This document shows, piece by piece, positions 15,672 through 24,765 of a stretch of 64,000 nt of DNA. The notes under the pieces are model-generated. The model ran no database searches. It was given only the letters and a program-made list of their open reading frames with translations, and was not told the DNA's origin. Source of the DNA: Clostridium sp. AM34-11AC (GTDB lineage: Bacteria > Bacillota > Clostridia > Lachnospirales > Lachnospiraceae); contig NZ_QWGL01000016.1 of NCBI RefSeq assembly GCF_003435375.1, positions 9,005 through 73,004 of the forward strand, given 5' to 3'. Position 1 is the first letter of the stretch, and every line of letters begins with the position of its first letter. Made by a program: the position numbers and the translations under genes.

Positions 15672-17543
15672 ATGCTGCTTGATCATATAAAACAGTCTTC
15701 GGACATCAAAAAACTGAAAGAAGACCAGTATCCGGAGCTTGCGCGGGAGATCCGCCAGTTCCTGATCGAAAAAATAAGTAAAACAGGCGGTCATCTCGCT
15801 TCAAACCTCGGGGTTGTGGAACTTACGATGGCGCTGCATCTGGCGTTCGACCTTCCAAAGGATAAAATCGTCTGGGATGTGGGCCATCAGGCCTACACCC
15901 ACAAGCTTTTAAGCGGAAGAAAAGCCGGTTTTGATGACCTGCGCCAGTTTGGCGGAATGAGCGGATTCCCGAAGAGAAAGGAAAGCCCTTACGATGCCTT
16001 CGACACAGGACACAGCTCCACCTCCATCTCTGCGGGTCTCGGTCTCGCCCAGGCGAGAGAGATCACAGAGGAAGATTATTCGGTGATTTCGGTCATCGGA
16101 GACGGTGCCCTGACCGGCGGAATGGCATATGAGGCATTGAACAACGCGGCCCAGATCAGAAAAAATTTTATTATTGTTCTGAATGACAATGAGATGTCCA
16201 TTTCCAGGAACGTGGGCGGAATGTCGAAATATCTCAGCAGTGTCCGCACAAAAGAAGGATATGCGGAGCTAAAGCTCCGAGTGGAACGGACACTTTCCGC
16301 GATCCCTGTGATCGGAAGACCGCTGGCATACGGTCTGTACCAGTTAAAGAACGGGATCAAACAGTTCCTTGTTCCGGGAATGTTATTTGAGGACATGGGG
16401 ATCACGTATCTGGGGCCTGTGGACGGCCATAACGTTCAGGAAATGATCCGTGTATTTAAGGAGGCGAAGCGCGTCCAGCATGCGGTCTTAGTCCATGTTA
16501 TCACGAAAAAGGGAAAAGGCTACAAGCCGGCGGAAGAAAATCCGGCGAGATTCCACGGTGTGGAACCATTCGATATCAAGACCGGAAATCCTTTAAAGAA
16601 AAAGGAGTTTCCGAGCTACACGGATGTATTCTCAGAGAAGATCTGCGAACTTGCCGGAAAGAATAAAAGAATCGTGGCTCTGACAGCAGCCATGCCGGAC
16701 GGAACAGGACTCACGAAGTTTGCGAAGGAATTCCCAAAACGGTTCTTTGATGTGGGAATCGCGGAGGCCCATGAGGTGACATCGGCGGCAGGTATGGCGG
16801 CAGCGGGACTGAAGCCCGTAGTTGCGGTGTATTCTTCTTTTTTACAGCGCGGCTATGATCAGGTGCTTCACGATGTCTGTATTCAGGGGCTTCCAGTGCT
16901 GTTTGCCATCGACCGGGCTGGTCTTGTCGGAAGCGACGGGGAGACACATCAGGGGATTTTTGATATTTCCTTCTTAAGTCTTGTGCCCGGAATGAACATC
17001 ATGGCACCGAAAAACTGCTGGGAGCTTCAGGACATGCTGGAGTTCGGCGTGAATTTTGACGCGCCCCTCGCCATCCGTTATCCGAGAGGACAGGCGTACC
17101 GCGGACTGGAAGAATTTCGCACTCCTGTCGAATATGGAAAGGCGGAGATGCTCTACGAGGAGTCGGAAATCGCACTTTTTGCCCTCGGAAGCATGGTGAG
17201 TACCGGCGAACACGTCCGGGAAAAATTAAAGGAAAAAGGACAGCCCTGTACCTTAGTGAACGCAAGATTTGTAAAGCCGCTCGATACGGATATGATCGAT
17301 CGTCTCTGCAAGACGCATAAACTGATCGTCACCATGGAAGAGAATGTTCTCCGCGGCGGCATGGGCATGTATGTCACAAAATATATCCATGAAAAACACC
17401 CGGAGATCCGCGTGATCCAGATCGCGCTTCCGGATGCCTATGTAGAACACGGAAATGTTTCTGTGCTCAGGGAGATGCTTGGAATTAACAGCGATTCTGT
17501 GATCAGACGCATTGAGAAGGAATTTTTAAACGAGAAGAGATAA
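15672..17543 (+). CDS. dxs: 1-deoxy-D-xylulose-5-phosphate synthase
   Basis: Dxs condenses pyruvate and glyceraldehyde-3-phosphate with thiamine diphosphate, the first step of the MEP isoprenoid pathway. The 623-residue protein has HLASNLGVVELTMALH, the ThDP-binding GDGALTGGMAYEALNNA (about residues 145-160), the transketolase segment DRAGLVGSDGETHQG and a C-terminal ENVLRGGMG region. It begins 38 bases after ispA. The two genes together supply isoprenoid precursors for the cell wall carrier lipid. Confidence 0.98.
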   Translation: MLLDHIKQSSDIKKLKEDQYPELAREIRQFLIEKISKTGGHLASNLGVVELTMALHLAFDLPKDKIVWDVGHQAYTHKLLSGRKAGFDDLRQFGGMSGFPKRKESPYDAFDTGHSSTSISAGLGLAQAREITEEDYSVISVIGDGALTGGMAYEALNNAAQIRKNFIIVLNDNEMSISRNVGGMSKYLSSVRTKEGYAELKLRVERTLSAIPVIGRPLAYGLYQLKNGIKQFLVPGMLFEDMGITYLGPVDGHNVQEMIRVFKEAKRVQHAVLVHVITKKGKGYKPAEENPARFHGVEPFDIKTGNPLKKKEFPSYTDVFSEKICELAGKNKRIVALTAAMPDGTGLTKFAKEFPKRFFDVGIAEAHEVTSAAGMAAAGLKPVVAVYSSFLQRGYDQVLHDVCIQGLPVLFAIDRAGLVGSDGETHQGIFDISFLSLVPGMNIMAPKNCWELQDMLEFGVNFDAPLAIRYPRGQAYRGLEEFRTPVEYGKAEMLYEESEIALFALGSMVSTGEHVREKLKEKGQPCTLVNARFVKPLDTDMIDRLCKTHKLIVTMEENVLRGGMGMYVTKYIHEKHPEIRVIQIALPDAYVEHGNVSVLREMLGINSDSVIRRIEKEFLNEKR

Positions 17544-17555
17544 GGAGCAAAGCCA

Positions 17556-18365
17556 ATGAAAGAACGGTTGGATGTTCTGCTGGTAAAGAGAAATCTGGCG
17601 GAGTCCAGAGAGAAGGCGAAGGCGGTCATCATGTCCGGCATCGTCTATGTGGATGGACAGAAGGAAGACAAGGCGGGATCCATGTTCGACGAGACAGCGA
17701 ACGTGGAGGTGCGCGGAACCACATTAAAATATGTGAGCCGCGGCGGCCTGAAACTGGAGAAGGCCATGACACATTTCGGCGTGACATTAGAGGGAAAGAT
17801 CTGTATGGACGTTGGAGCGTCCACGGGCGGATTTACGGACTGCATGCTTCAGAATGGGGCAGTGAAGGTTTATTCTGTGGATGTGGGACATGGACAGCTG
17901 GCGTGGAAGCTCAGAAATGATGAGCGCGTGGTCTGCATGGAAAAGACAAATATCCGTTATGTGACTCCGGAGGAGATCCCGGACAGGATCCAGTTTGTAT
18001 CCATTGACGTCTCCTTTATTTCTTTGACGAAGGTTCTGGGGCCGGCGAAGGCGCTCATGGAGCCGGACGGAGAGGTCGTATGTCTGATCAAGCCGCAGTT
18101 TGAGGCAGGGCGTGAGAAGGTCGGAAAGAAGGGCGTTGTCCGTGAAAAATCCGTGCATCTTGAGGTGATCGAGATGGTCGCGTCCTTTGCGGGCAGCATC
18201 GGTTTTGAGGCGTTGCACCTGGAATTCTCCCCGATCAAGGGGCCGGAGGGAAATATCGAATATCTGCTCCATTTAAGAAACTGCACGGATGGAAGTACAT
18301 TTGCGAACGACACCATCGGCGCTTCCGAGATCGTTGAAAAGGCACACGAGACACTGGATAAATAA
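17556..18365 (+). CDS. TlyA-family rRNA methyltransferase
   Basis: The family consists of 2'-O-methyltransferases of 16S/23S rRNA, historically called hemolysins. The 269-residue protein has an N-terminal S4 RNA-binding domain (ERLDVLLVKRNLAESREKAK, residues 3-60) and an FtsJ-type Rossmann methyltransferase domain with DVGASTGGFTDCMLQNGA (about residue 85) and LIKPQFEAGREKVGKKGVV. It sits between dxs and nadK, as in Bacillus (yqxC) and many Clostridia. Its exact target nucleotide cannot be inferred. Confidence 0.93.
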   Translation: MKERLDVLLVKRNLAESREKAKAVIMSGIVYVDGQKEDKAGSMFDETANVEVRGTTLKYVSRGGLKLEKAMTHFGVTLEGKICMDVGASTGGFTDCMLQNGAVKVYSVDVGHGQLAWKLRNDERVVCMEKTNIRYVTPEEIPDRIQFVSIDVSFISLTKVLGPAKALMEPDGEVVCLIKPQFEAGREKVGKKGVVREKSVHLEVIEMVASFAGSIGFEALHLEFSPIKGPEGNIEYLLHLRNCTDGSTFANDTIGASEIVEKAHETLDK

Positions 18366-18385
18366 GGCATAACAGGCATAATTTT

Positions 18386-19234
18386 ATGAAGAAATTTTAC
18401 ATCGTTGCAAATCCTGACAAAGAGAATACGAAGAATATGCAGGCGGCTATTGAAAAGTACCTGAAGACTCACGGCGCGGGAGTTTCCTTGGGGAAAAGTG
18501 TGTCCGGACATGGAAATCCGTATACGGATCCGGAGGAGGTACCTGCGGATACCGAATGTGTCATCACGCTGGGCGGGGACGGAACCCTGATCCAGGCGGC
18601 AAGGGATCTTGCAGGGAGAAATCTTCCGATGATCGGTATCAATCTCGGCGGCCTCGGCTATCTTACCCAGATCGGCCGGGAAGGCGATGTAAAGGAGCTT
18701 CTGGATGCGCTTTTGGAGGACTGCTATGAACTTCAGGAACGCATGATGTTGAAGGGCTGTGTTTACCGGAACGCAAGGCCGGTGAAAGAGAGCATTGCGC
18801 TCAATGATATCGTCCTGACAAGGGACGGAGATCCACGGGTATTAAAACTAAAGCTTTACGTGGACGGACAGTTCTTAAATGAATTCAGCGCTGACGGTAT
18901 GATCGTTGCGACTCCTACGGGATCCACGGCGTACAATCTGTCGGCGGGGGGACCGATCGCCCAGCCGGACGGACAGCTGATGATCCTTACACCGATCTGC
19001 CCGCATACGCTGACATCGAGAACGATCGTTTTCGGAGCGGATAGCCGGATCAGGATCGAGATCCCGGCAACAAACCGGGGCAGTCAGGTGGCGGCTTTTG
19101 ACGGCGACACGTTAGTGCGGCTGGAAAATGGGGATTATATTGAGATCACAAAGGCAGAGACGGTGACAAGAGTTGTGAAGCTTGATCACCGGTCATTCCT
19201 TGATATTTTAAAGATGAAGATGTACGACGCGTGA
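18386..19234 (+). CDS. nadK: NAD kinase
   Basis: NadK phosphorylates NAD to NADP. The 282-residue protein has GGDGT at residues 63-67 and the later DGMIVATPTGSTAYNLSAGGP block that binds the adenine and nicotinamide sides. The C-terminus TRVVKLDHRSFLDILKMKM is typical. It lies 20 bases after the TlyA-family gene. Confidence 0.96.
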   Translation: MKKFYIVANPDKENTKNMQAAIEKYLKTHGAGVSLGKSVSGHGNPYTDPEEVPADTECVITLGGDGTLIQAARDLAGRNLPMIGINLGGLGYLTQIGREGDVKELLDALLEDCYELQERMMLKGCVYRNARPVKESIALNDIVLTRDGDPRVLKLKLYVDGQFLNEFSADGMIVATPTGSTAYNLSAGGPIAQPDGQLMILTPICPHTLTSRTIVFGADSRIRIEIPATNRGSQVAAFDGDTLVRLENGDYIEITKAETVTRVVKLDHRSFLDILKMKMYDA

Positions 19235-19341
19235 ATTTACAGCGGAATAGCGCTGCAGGACACGCAGGACGGTGTGCGGATTTCTTCAAAAGAAGTGAAA
19301 CGGACACTGATACAGGACGAGATCAGAAAGGGGCAGCAGAC

Positions 19342-19794
19342 ATGAAGGTTGACAGACACAGTAAGATCGTGGAGCTGATTGGAAAATATCAGATCGAGAC
19401 GCAGGAGGAGCTTGCGGAGTATCTGAAAAAGGCCGGATATCATGTGACACAGGCGACAGTATCGAGGGATATCCGTGAACTGAAGCTCACGAAAGCTCCT
19501 GGAAAAAATGGCCGCCAGTGCTATGCAGTCATGCAGCATCAGAAAGATTTTGGCGAGAAATATATCCGTATTTTCAGGGACTGCTATGTGTCCATGGACA
19601 TGGCACAGAATATTCTTGTGATCAAGACGGTTTCCGGTATGGCGATGGCAGTCGCTGAGGCACTGGATGTGATCGGTTTTCATGAGATCGTCGGATGTGT
19701 GGCCGGAGACAATACGATCATGTGCGCGGTGCGGACCGTGGATGACACGATCATTCTGATGGATAAGCTGAAGAAGATCATTGAAGGAAAGTAA
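19342..19794 (+). CDS. argR: arginine repressor ArgR/AhrC
   Basis: ArgR is the hexameric arginine-responsive regulator of arginine biosynthesis and catabolism. The 150-residue protein has an N-terminal winged helix (about residues 1-65, with YHVTQATVSRDIRELKL) and a C-terminal oligomerisation and arginine-binding domain (HEIVGCVAGDNTIMCAVRT). An upstream in-frame ATG at 19231 is ignored because it overlaps nadK and ArgR proteins are about 150 residues. Its TAA stop lies in the first bases of MITE copy D. Without the insertion the frame would still have ended EGK, followed by TAG. Confidence 0.95.
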   Translation: MKVDRHSKIVELIGKYQIETQEELAEYLKKAGYHVTQATVSRDIRELKLTKAPGKNGRQCYAVMQHQKDFGEKYIRIFRDCYVSMDMAQNILVIKTVSGMAMAVAEALDVIGFHEIVGCVAGDNTIMCAVRTVDDTIILMDKLKKIIEGK

Positions 19795-19919
19795 CTGTTC
19801 AGTAGGTCTGCGCATTTACTGCGCTGACCGTAAGAAAACTTAGAATAGAAGGCAAAAATCCTATCGGCACAGCCGATTTGGAATGGATTTTTGCGCGTAA
19901 CTGTTTACTGAACAGTTAC
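19791..19919 (+). mobile_element. MITE-like palindromic element, copy D
   Basis: This 129 bp copy runs from GTAACTGTTCAGTA to TACTGAACAGTTAC, a perfect 14 bp terminal inverted repeat. The flanks GAAGGAAA (19783-19790) and GGAGGAAA (19920-19927) match at 7 of 8 positions, consistent with an older target duplication. It was inserted at the very end of argR and supplies its stop codon. Confidence 0.88.
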
Positions 19920-20054
19920 GGAGGAAAATAGGCTTTGGACTTTTTTGTTTAAGGCAGAATATTGCAGAAATATTGAGCCCTGCGGAGCAGAAACGGGATA
20001 ATTACCTGGTTTTGCTGTGCAGGGATTTTTTTAGGAAACAGAACGGAAAAAAGA

Positions 20055-20130
20055 GAACAACTGTTCGAAAAACACTGGACAATCGAACGTATGTGTGCTA
20101 TACTCGTTTTACCAAATCGAACAAATGTTT
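20055..20130 (+). promoter_or_regulatory. recN promoter with three LexA-type boxes
   Basis: A sigma-A promoter, TGGACA (20076-20081), a 17-base spacer and TATACT (20099-20104), is surrounded by three matches to the Gram-positive SOS box GAAC-N4-GTTC. These are GAACAACTGTTC (20055-20066, perfect), GAACGTATGTGT (20085-20096, within the spacer) and GAACAAATGTTT (20119-20130). This fits SOS control of recN by LexA. Confidence 0.85.
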
Positions 20131-20161
20131 TATTTTCATAGAGGGAAAGCGAGGGAACAGG

Positions 20162-21853
20162 ATGCTTGTTGGTTTACATGTAAAAAATCTTGCTCTGATT
20201 GAGCAGGCGGACGTGGAGTTTGGAAACGGTTTAAATATCCTGACCGGTGAGACCGGAGCCGGAAAGTCGATTATCATTGGCTCTGTTGCCCTGGCGCTGG
20301 GCGCGAAAGCGTCAAGGGATATGATCAGATGTGGGGAAGAGTATGCGTATATTGAGCTTATTTTTTCGGTTGATGACGAGAAAAAACGGGAAGAATTAAA
20401 GAAAATGGATGTGTATCCGGATGAAGATGGTCTTTTGATCATCTCAAAAAAGATCACCCAGACGAGAAGCATCAGCCGGATCAATGACGAGACAGTGACG
20501 ACGGCGCGCTTAAAAGCCGTGACCGGAAAGCTTCTCGATATCCATGGACAGCATGAACACCAGTCATTGCTTCATAAACAGAAGCATCTGGAGATCCTTG
20601 ATGAATATTCCTGGAGAGAGACGGGAAGCTTAAAAAGAAATGTGGCAGAGAGTTACCGGAGATATCTGGAATTAAAAGGAAAGCTTGACGGATTCTCTCT
20701 GGATGAGGAAAGCCGGAAGCGAGAACTTGATTTTGTGAGATTCGAGATCGATGAGATTGAGAATTCTGCATTAAAACCGGGCGAAGAGGAAGAACTTGCG
20801 GCGAAATTCCGCAAATTTTCCCACAGTCAAAAGATTATGGAAAGCTTACAGGGAGCTTATCAGGCGGTAGATGGAGATGCGATCGGCCGTGCGTACCGTG
20901 AGATGGAAAGTGTGGCAGCCTACGATGAAAGACTGTCCGGGATCGCTGCTGGTCTTTCTGACGCGGAAAGTATTTTATCGGATATCTGCAGGTCGATCTC
21001 AGACTATATGGATGAGATGGAGTTTTCAGGGGAAGATTTTAAAAAGACGGAAGAACGTCTGGATCTTGTCCGTGGAATTATGGCAAAATACGGAAACAGC
21101 GAGGAAGCTGTCTTAAAATGTCTGGAAGAGAAGAAAAAACGCCTTGAGGAACTGGAAAACTATGCGGAACTGGCGTTTGCCGCAAAAGCCGAGTTTGAGG
21201 AGCAGAAGCGGGTTCTGGGACTTCTCTGCGGACGGCTCTCGAAGGAGAGAGAAAAAGCAGCAAAGATTCTGGAGAACCGGATCACGGAGGAGCTTGAGGA
21301 CCTGAACTTCCTTCATGTGGAATTTCGGGTGGATGTACGCCGGACTGATCACTTTACGGCAGCCGGCTCCGACGAGGTAGAATTTTTGATCTCTACAAAT
21401 CCGGGAAGTATTCCGCCAAGGCCGCTGGGGGAAGTTGCTTCCGGCGGTGAGCTTTCAAGAATTATGCTGGCGATCAAGACGGTCCTTGCGGACACGGACG
21501 ATATTCCAACTCTGATCTTCGATGAGATCGATACCGGTATCAGTGGACGGACTGCCCAGAAGGTATCGGAGCGCCTGTCCTATATCGGAAAAAAGCACCA
21601 GGTACTCTGTATTACCCACCTTCCGCAGATCGCGGCAATGGCGGATACGCACTTTGAAATAAAAAAATCTGTGGAGAATGGTGTGACTGCGACGAAAATC
21701 AGAAAACTAACAGAGAAGGATGAGGTGGATGAACTCGCAAGACTCTTAGGCGGAGCTGAGATTACGGAAAAAGTACGGGAAAATGCCGAGGAGATGAAAC
21801 GTCTGGCCGAGGAGACGAAGAATCACAGAGCTGTACTTCAAACAGCGGGATGA
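20162..21853 (+). CDS. recN: DNA repair protein RecN
   Basis: RecN is an SMC-like ATPase acting early in double-strand break repair. The 563-residue protein has Walker A GETGAGKS at residues 29-36, a central coiled-coil region (about residues 160-370), the ABC signature GEVASGGELSRIMLAIK and Walker B TLIFDEIDTGISG. The ATG at 20162 gives the normal length, while the open frame upstream to 19973 crosses the promoter and is not coding. It is transcribed from its own LexA-controlled promoter and ends at an intrinsic terminator. Confidence 0.97.
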   Translation: MLVGLHVKNLALIEQADVEFGNGLNILTGETGAGKSIIIGSVALALGAKASRDMIRCGEEYAYIELIFSVDDEKKREELKKMDVYPDEDGLLIISKKITQTRSISRINDETVTTARLKAVTGKLLDIHGQHEHQSLLHKQKHLEILDEYSWRETGSLKRNVAESYRRYLELKGKLDGFSLDEESRKRELDFVRFEIDEIENSALKPGEEEELAAKFRKFSHSQKIMESLQGAYQAVDGDAIGRAYREMESVAAYDERLSGIAAGLSDAESILSDICRSISDYMDEMEFSGEDFKKTEERLDLVRGIMAKYGNSEEAVLKCLEEKKKRLEELENYAELAFAAKAEFEEQKRVLGLLCGRLSKEREKAAKILENRITEELEDLNFLHVEFRVDVRRTDHFTAAGSDEVEFLISTNPGSIPPRPLGEVASGGELSRIMLAIKTVLADTDDIPTLIFDEIDTGISGRTAQKVSERLSYIGKKHQVLCITHLPQIAAMADTHFEIKKSVENGVTATKIRKLTEKDEVDELARLLGGAEITEKVRENAEEMKRLAEETKNHRAVLQTAG

Positions 21854-21907
21854 ATCGGCAGAATGAGAAAAAACTGACAGGGTGAAAATAAGAAAGCATC
21901 ACATAAT

Positions 21908-21942
21908 AGGAGAGGAGCAAAAAAGCTGCCTCTCCTTTTTTT
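21908..21942 (+). terminator. intrinsic terminator after recN
   Basis: AGGAGAGG pairs with CCTCTCCT across an A/G-rich loop and is followed by T7. It separates recN from spoIVB. Confidence 0.85.
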
Positions 21943-22079
21943 ATAACGGTTTCTGTGACGGATGGGAATGACTGTCTGATAAAGTGGAAACGATAAAAGG
22001 GAAGCGGCAGCTTCGGAAAACTGCAGTGCAGGCGCGACAGCGGCGTTGCAGATAAAGAATGAATAAAGGAGGAGCTGCC

Positions 22080-23357
22080 ATGATGAAAAAAGAATCGTTT
22101 CGACGGATCCTGATCCGGATATTCTGGATTTCTCTCGTCTTTACAATCGGATTTTCCTGGGTCTATATCCGGTATGCAGTGCCGGATCGGCTGAATCTGG
22201 TGGTCAATGAGGAAGAAGTCTTTCATTTCGCTCTTCCTCCCGGAGTGACCTTTGAGAGTGACAGCGAGGAGGTTGTCCTGAAGAATGCTTCAGAAATCCC
22301 GCAAGGAATGATCCGGATCGAACGCCCGGATTCAGTCTCTATGTATGGGAAAAATGAGGGAAGCTACCGGGTTGGAATGAAGTTCCTGGGACTTATCCGG
22401 ATGAAAGACATTCAGGTGGAGGTAGTGGATGGATCTTATGCGATCCCCTGTGGAACGCCGGTGGGAATCTATTTAAAATCAAAGGGCGTTATGGTGATTG
22501 GGACGGGGCAGATCACAAATGATACGGGAAACGTTGTGGAACCTGCTTACGGGCTTTTAAAGTCCGGAGACTATATCCAGACGGTGGACGGAGAAGATCT
22601 GGAAGATAAAAATGATCTGGTGGACGCGGTGAGCGCGTCAGACGGAAAGACGCTGGCGCTCGGAATCCGGCGTGATGGTCGCAGGATCGAGGTTGATATG
22701 ACACCGGTTCTTGCGGAAGACGGAAGCTATAAGCTTGGTGCCTGGGTCAGGGATGATACTCAGGGAATCGGAACCATGACTTATGTGGATATGAACGGAA
22801 ATTTTGGTGCTCTTGGGCATGGAATCAGTGACAGTGATACCGGGGAACTGGTGGATATTGAAGGTGGGGAACTCTACGAGACCCAGATCCTCGGGATCGA
22901 AAAAGGCCAGACCGGAAAGCCGGGAGTCATGTCGGGAGTGATCTATTACGGAAAAGGAACAAAACTGGGGGAAGTGAAGGAGAATACGGCAGAGGGAATC
23001 TACGGAACCGTAAACCAGCATTTTCTGGATTCAATAAAAACCGATGCGATTCCCGTCGGCTTCCGACAGGATACTCACAAGGGAACTGCGTACATCCGAA
23101 GCAATGTGTCCGGGGAAGTAAAAGATTATGAGATCGAAATTCAGAAGGTGGATTACGGCAGCATTCAGAAAAATAAAGGCCTGGTTCTCCGTGTTGTGGA
23201 TGAGGAACTTTTAAATTTGACAAGCGGCATTGTTCAAGGTATGAGCGGTTCACCAATTATCCAGGACGGAAAACTTATCGGGGCTGTGACCCATGTGTTT
23301 ATCAACGATCCGACGAGGGGGTATGGGATCTTTGCGGAGAATATGATCTCGCATTGA
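22080..23357 (+). CDS. spoIVB: SpoIVB peptidase
   Basis: SpoIVB is the forespore serine peptidase that cleaves SpoIVFA and so triggers pro-sigma-K processing. The 425-residue protein has one N-terminal membrane anchor (residues 11-31), a PDZ domain (about 125-205) and the S55 peptidase domain with the catalytic serine in GMSGSPIIQDGKLIGAVTHVF. The start follows AAGGAGG. The recN-spoIVB order is the usual one, but the next gene is aroD on the other strand and not spo0A. Confidence 0.95.
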   Translation: MMKKESFRRILIRIFWISLVFTIGFSWVYIRYAVPDRLNLVVNEEEVFHFALPPGVTFESDSEEVVLKNASEIPQGMIRIERPDSVSMYGKNEGSYRVGMKFLGLIRMKDIQVEVVDGSYAIPCGTPVGIYLKSKGVMVIGTGQITNDTGNVVEPAYGLLKSGDYIQTVDGEDLEDKNDLVDAVSASDGKTLALGIRRDGRRIEVDMTPVLAEDGSYKLGAWVRDDTQGIGTMTYVDMNGNFGALGHGISDSDTGELVDIEGGELYETQILGIEKGQTGKPGVMSGVIYYGKGTKLGEVKENTAEGIYGTVNQHFLDSIKTDAIPVGFRQDTHKGTAYIRSNVSGEVKDYEIEIQKVDYGSIQKNKGLVLRVVDEELLNLTSGIVQGMSGSPIIQDGKLIGAVTHVFINDPTRGYGIFAENMISH

Positions 23358-23478
23358 GCGGGTACAATTTATGGTAAAGGTATTTAGAGCTTATAGGGGT
23401 TTAACAGAAAGTGAGCAGAGGGGAGCTGGACACAGGGGGTATTGTTGTGAAGGAGCTCATATCCGTGTGAACAGTCAT

Positions 23479-24234
23479 TTATGCCAGCGTTTGCAGGAAC
23501 GTGCTTAACAGGTTCGCCGGGATCTGCCCTGGCGCAGATGCCTTTCCTGCGGTTCCGAAGGTCACGCAGGAGCCGACGAGCTGACCGCAGATACGGCTGA
23601 TGACGCCGGTGGGGCTCATGGACATGGTGATCACCGGGGTATCACTGTGCTCCTCCTTCATGGTCAACGTTGCGTCAAGCAGAGTCAGGACATCCCGCTC
23701 ACACTGCGGCATCACCGCGAATTTCACGATATCAGCGCCCAGGGACTGCATCAGGCAGAGATTGCTTATGATGATGTTCTTATCCGGCGTTGCGGTAAAG
23801 TCGTGGCGGGAAGCGACGACTTTCACGCCAACCCTGTGGGCTGCCGCAATGATCGTTTTCATCGTCTCTTCCCCACGGGAGAGTTCCACGTCAACGAGGT
23901 CGATGAGACCGCTGTCGATCACGGCAAGGATCGTCTTCGTGTAGGTCTCCGTATCGATCTCCATCATTCCGCCTTCCACTCTGGTACGGATCGTGAAGAG
24001 CACCGGAATATTTCCTAAAGCATTCCGGAATAAGGTCATTGCCTTGGTCCGGACTTCGGGATCTTCCATACCGGTGTAGAAGTCCGCGCGCCATTCGATC
24101 AGGTCGAACGGAGTATTCCGGATCAGATTTACAGATTTTTTCAGGTCATCGAGATTTGTATCCGTAACCGGAATGCAGATCTTCGGCATTCCGTCTCCCA
24201 ATTTTACATTTCTTACTTTTACAATTGCTCCCAT
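23479..24234 (-). CDS. aroD: type I 3-dehydroquinate dehydratase
   Basis: AroD converts 3-dehydroquinate to 3-dehydroshikimate through a Schiff base. The 251-residue protein has the catalytic H144 (ASRHDF) and the Schiff-base lysine K171 (ADIVKFAVMP). EWRADFY near residue 47 and GTAGKASAPGQ near the C-terminus are substrate-binding signatures. AGGGGAG precedes the start. No other shikimate gene lies near it, so it may serve quinate or shikimate use; this cannot be told from sequence. Confidence 0.95.
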   Translation of the reverse strand: MGAIVKVRNVKLGDGMPKICIPVTDTNLDDLKKSVNLIRNTPFDLIEWRADFYTGMEDPEVRTKAMTLFRNALGNIPVLFTIRTRVEGGMMEIDTETYTKTILAVIDSGLIDLVDVELSRGEETMKTIIAAAHRVGVKVVASRHDFTATPDKNIIISNLCLMQSLGADIVKFAVMPQCERDVLTLLDATLTMKEEHSDTPVITMSMSPTGVISRICGQLVGSCVTFGTAGKASAPGQIPANLLSTFLQTLA

Positions 24235-24765
24235 AAGCGGTTACTCCCCTGTTTCTATATGATTGATGTAATATCCGGTCATGCGTTATATAACGCACAT
24301 CTCGCAGAAAGAATGCCGGTGCTTTGTATTCCAAATCGGCAAAGCCTGCGAGGCGTGATCCGCTATGTCCATAGTATAAAGACAGGAGAGAGAAAAGTCA
24401 ACACTTACGCGCGTTAAAGTTTAAAAAATTAAAGCAATATATTAACGGGAACGATCAATTCCTACTTATCAAGCGAACTCATCGATCGATCGCAAAGGTG
24501 TGCAAAGAATTGTTAAAATAATATCATATAGATTTACAGGAAAGCAGTCTTATTCCTGCATTTCACACATCAATTTTTACCATTCACACACGATTTTGTG
24601 CAGTTTGCACGAACCCCATTGTATCAGAGCTACGTTTACGTTAAAATTTAGACATGAAATGTGAAATATTTATAAAGAATATGAAGCATTTGAAAAGTGG
24701 GTATGTAATGATCCGGGTGGGACCGGACAATTACGGGTAAACAAAAAGAAGGAGAGGTAAACAGT
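24235..24765. other. 531 bp intergenic region before the TRAP operon
   Basis: This AT-rich region holds the divergent control sequences of aroD and the TRAP operon. It contains a 21 bp-spaced direct repeat at 24562-24590 (see that entry), an inverted repeat GTGCA-gtt-TGCAC at 24599-24610 and a weak promoter-like pair TAGACA (24649-24654) and TATAAA (24671-24676) with 16-base spacing. No open frame or known riboswitch was seen. Confidence 0.5.
24562..24590 (+). promoter_or_regulatory. candidate LytTR-regulator binding site (direct repeat)
   Basis: TTCACACA occurs at 24562-24569 and again at 24583-24590, exactly 21 bp apart, two helical turns. The similarity extends to a following A/T-rich stretch. 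LytTR regulators commonly bind direct repeats with this spacing, and a LytTR response regulator is encoded at the end of this locus. The assignment to that regulator is inference. Confidence 0.45.
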
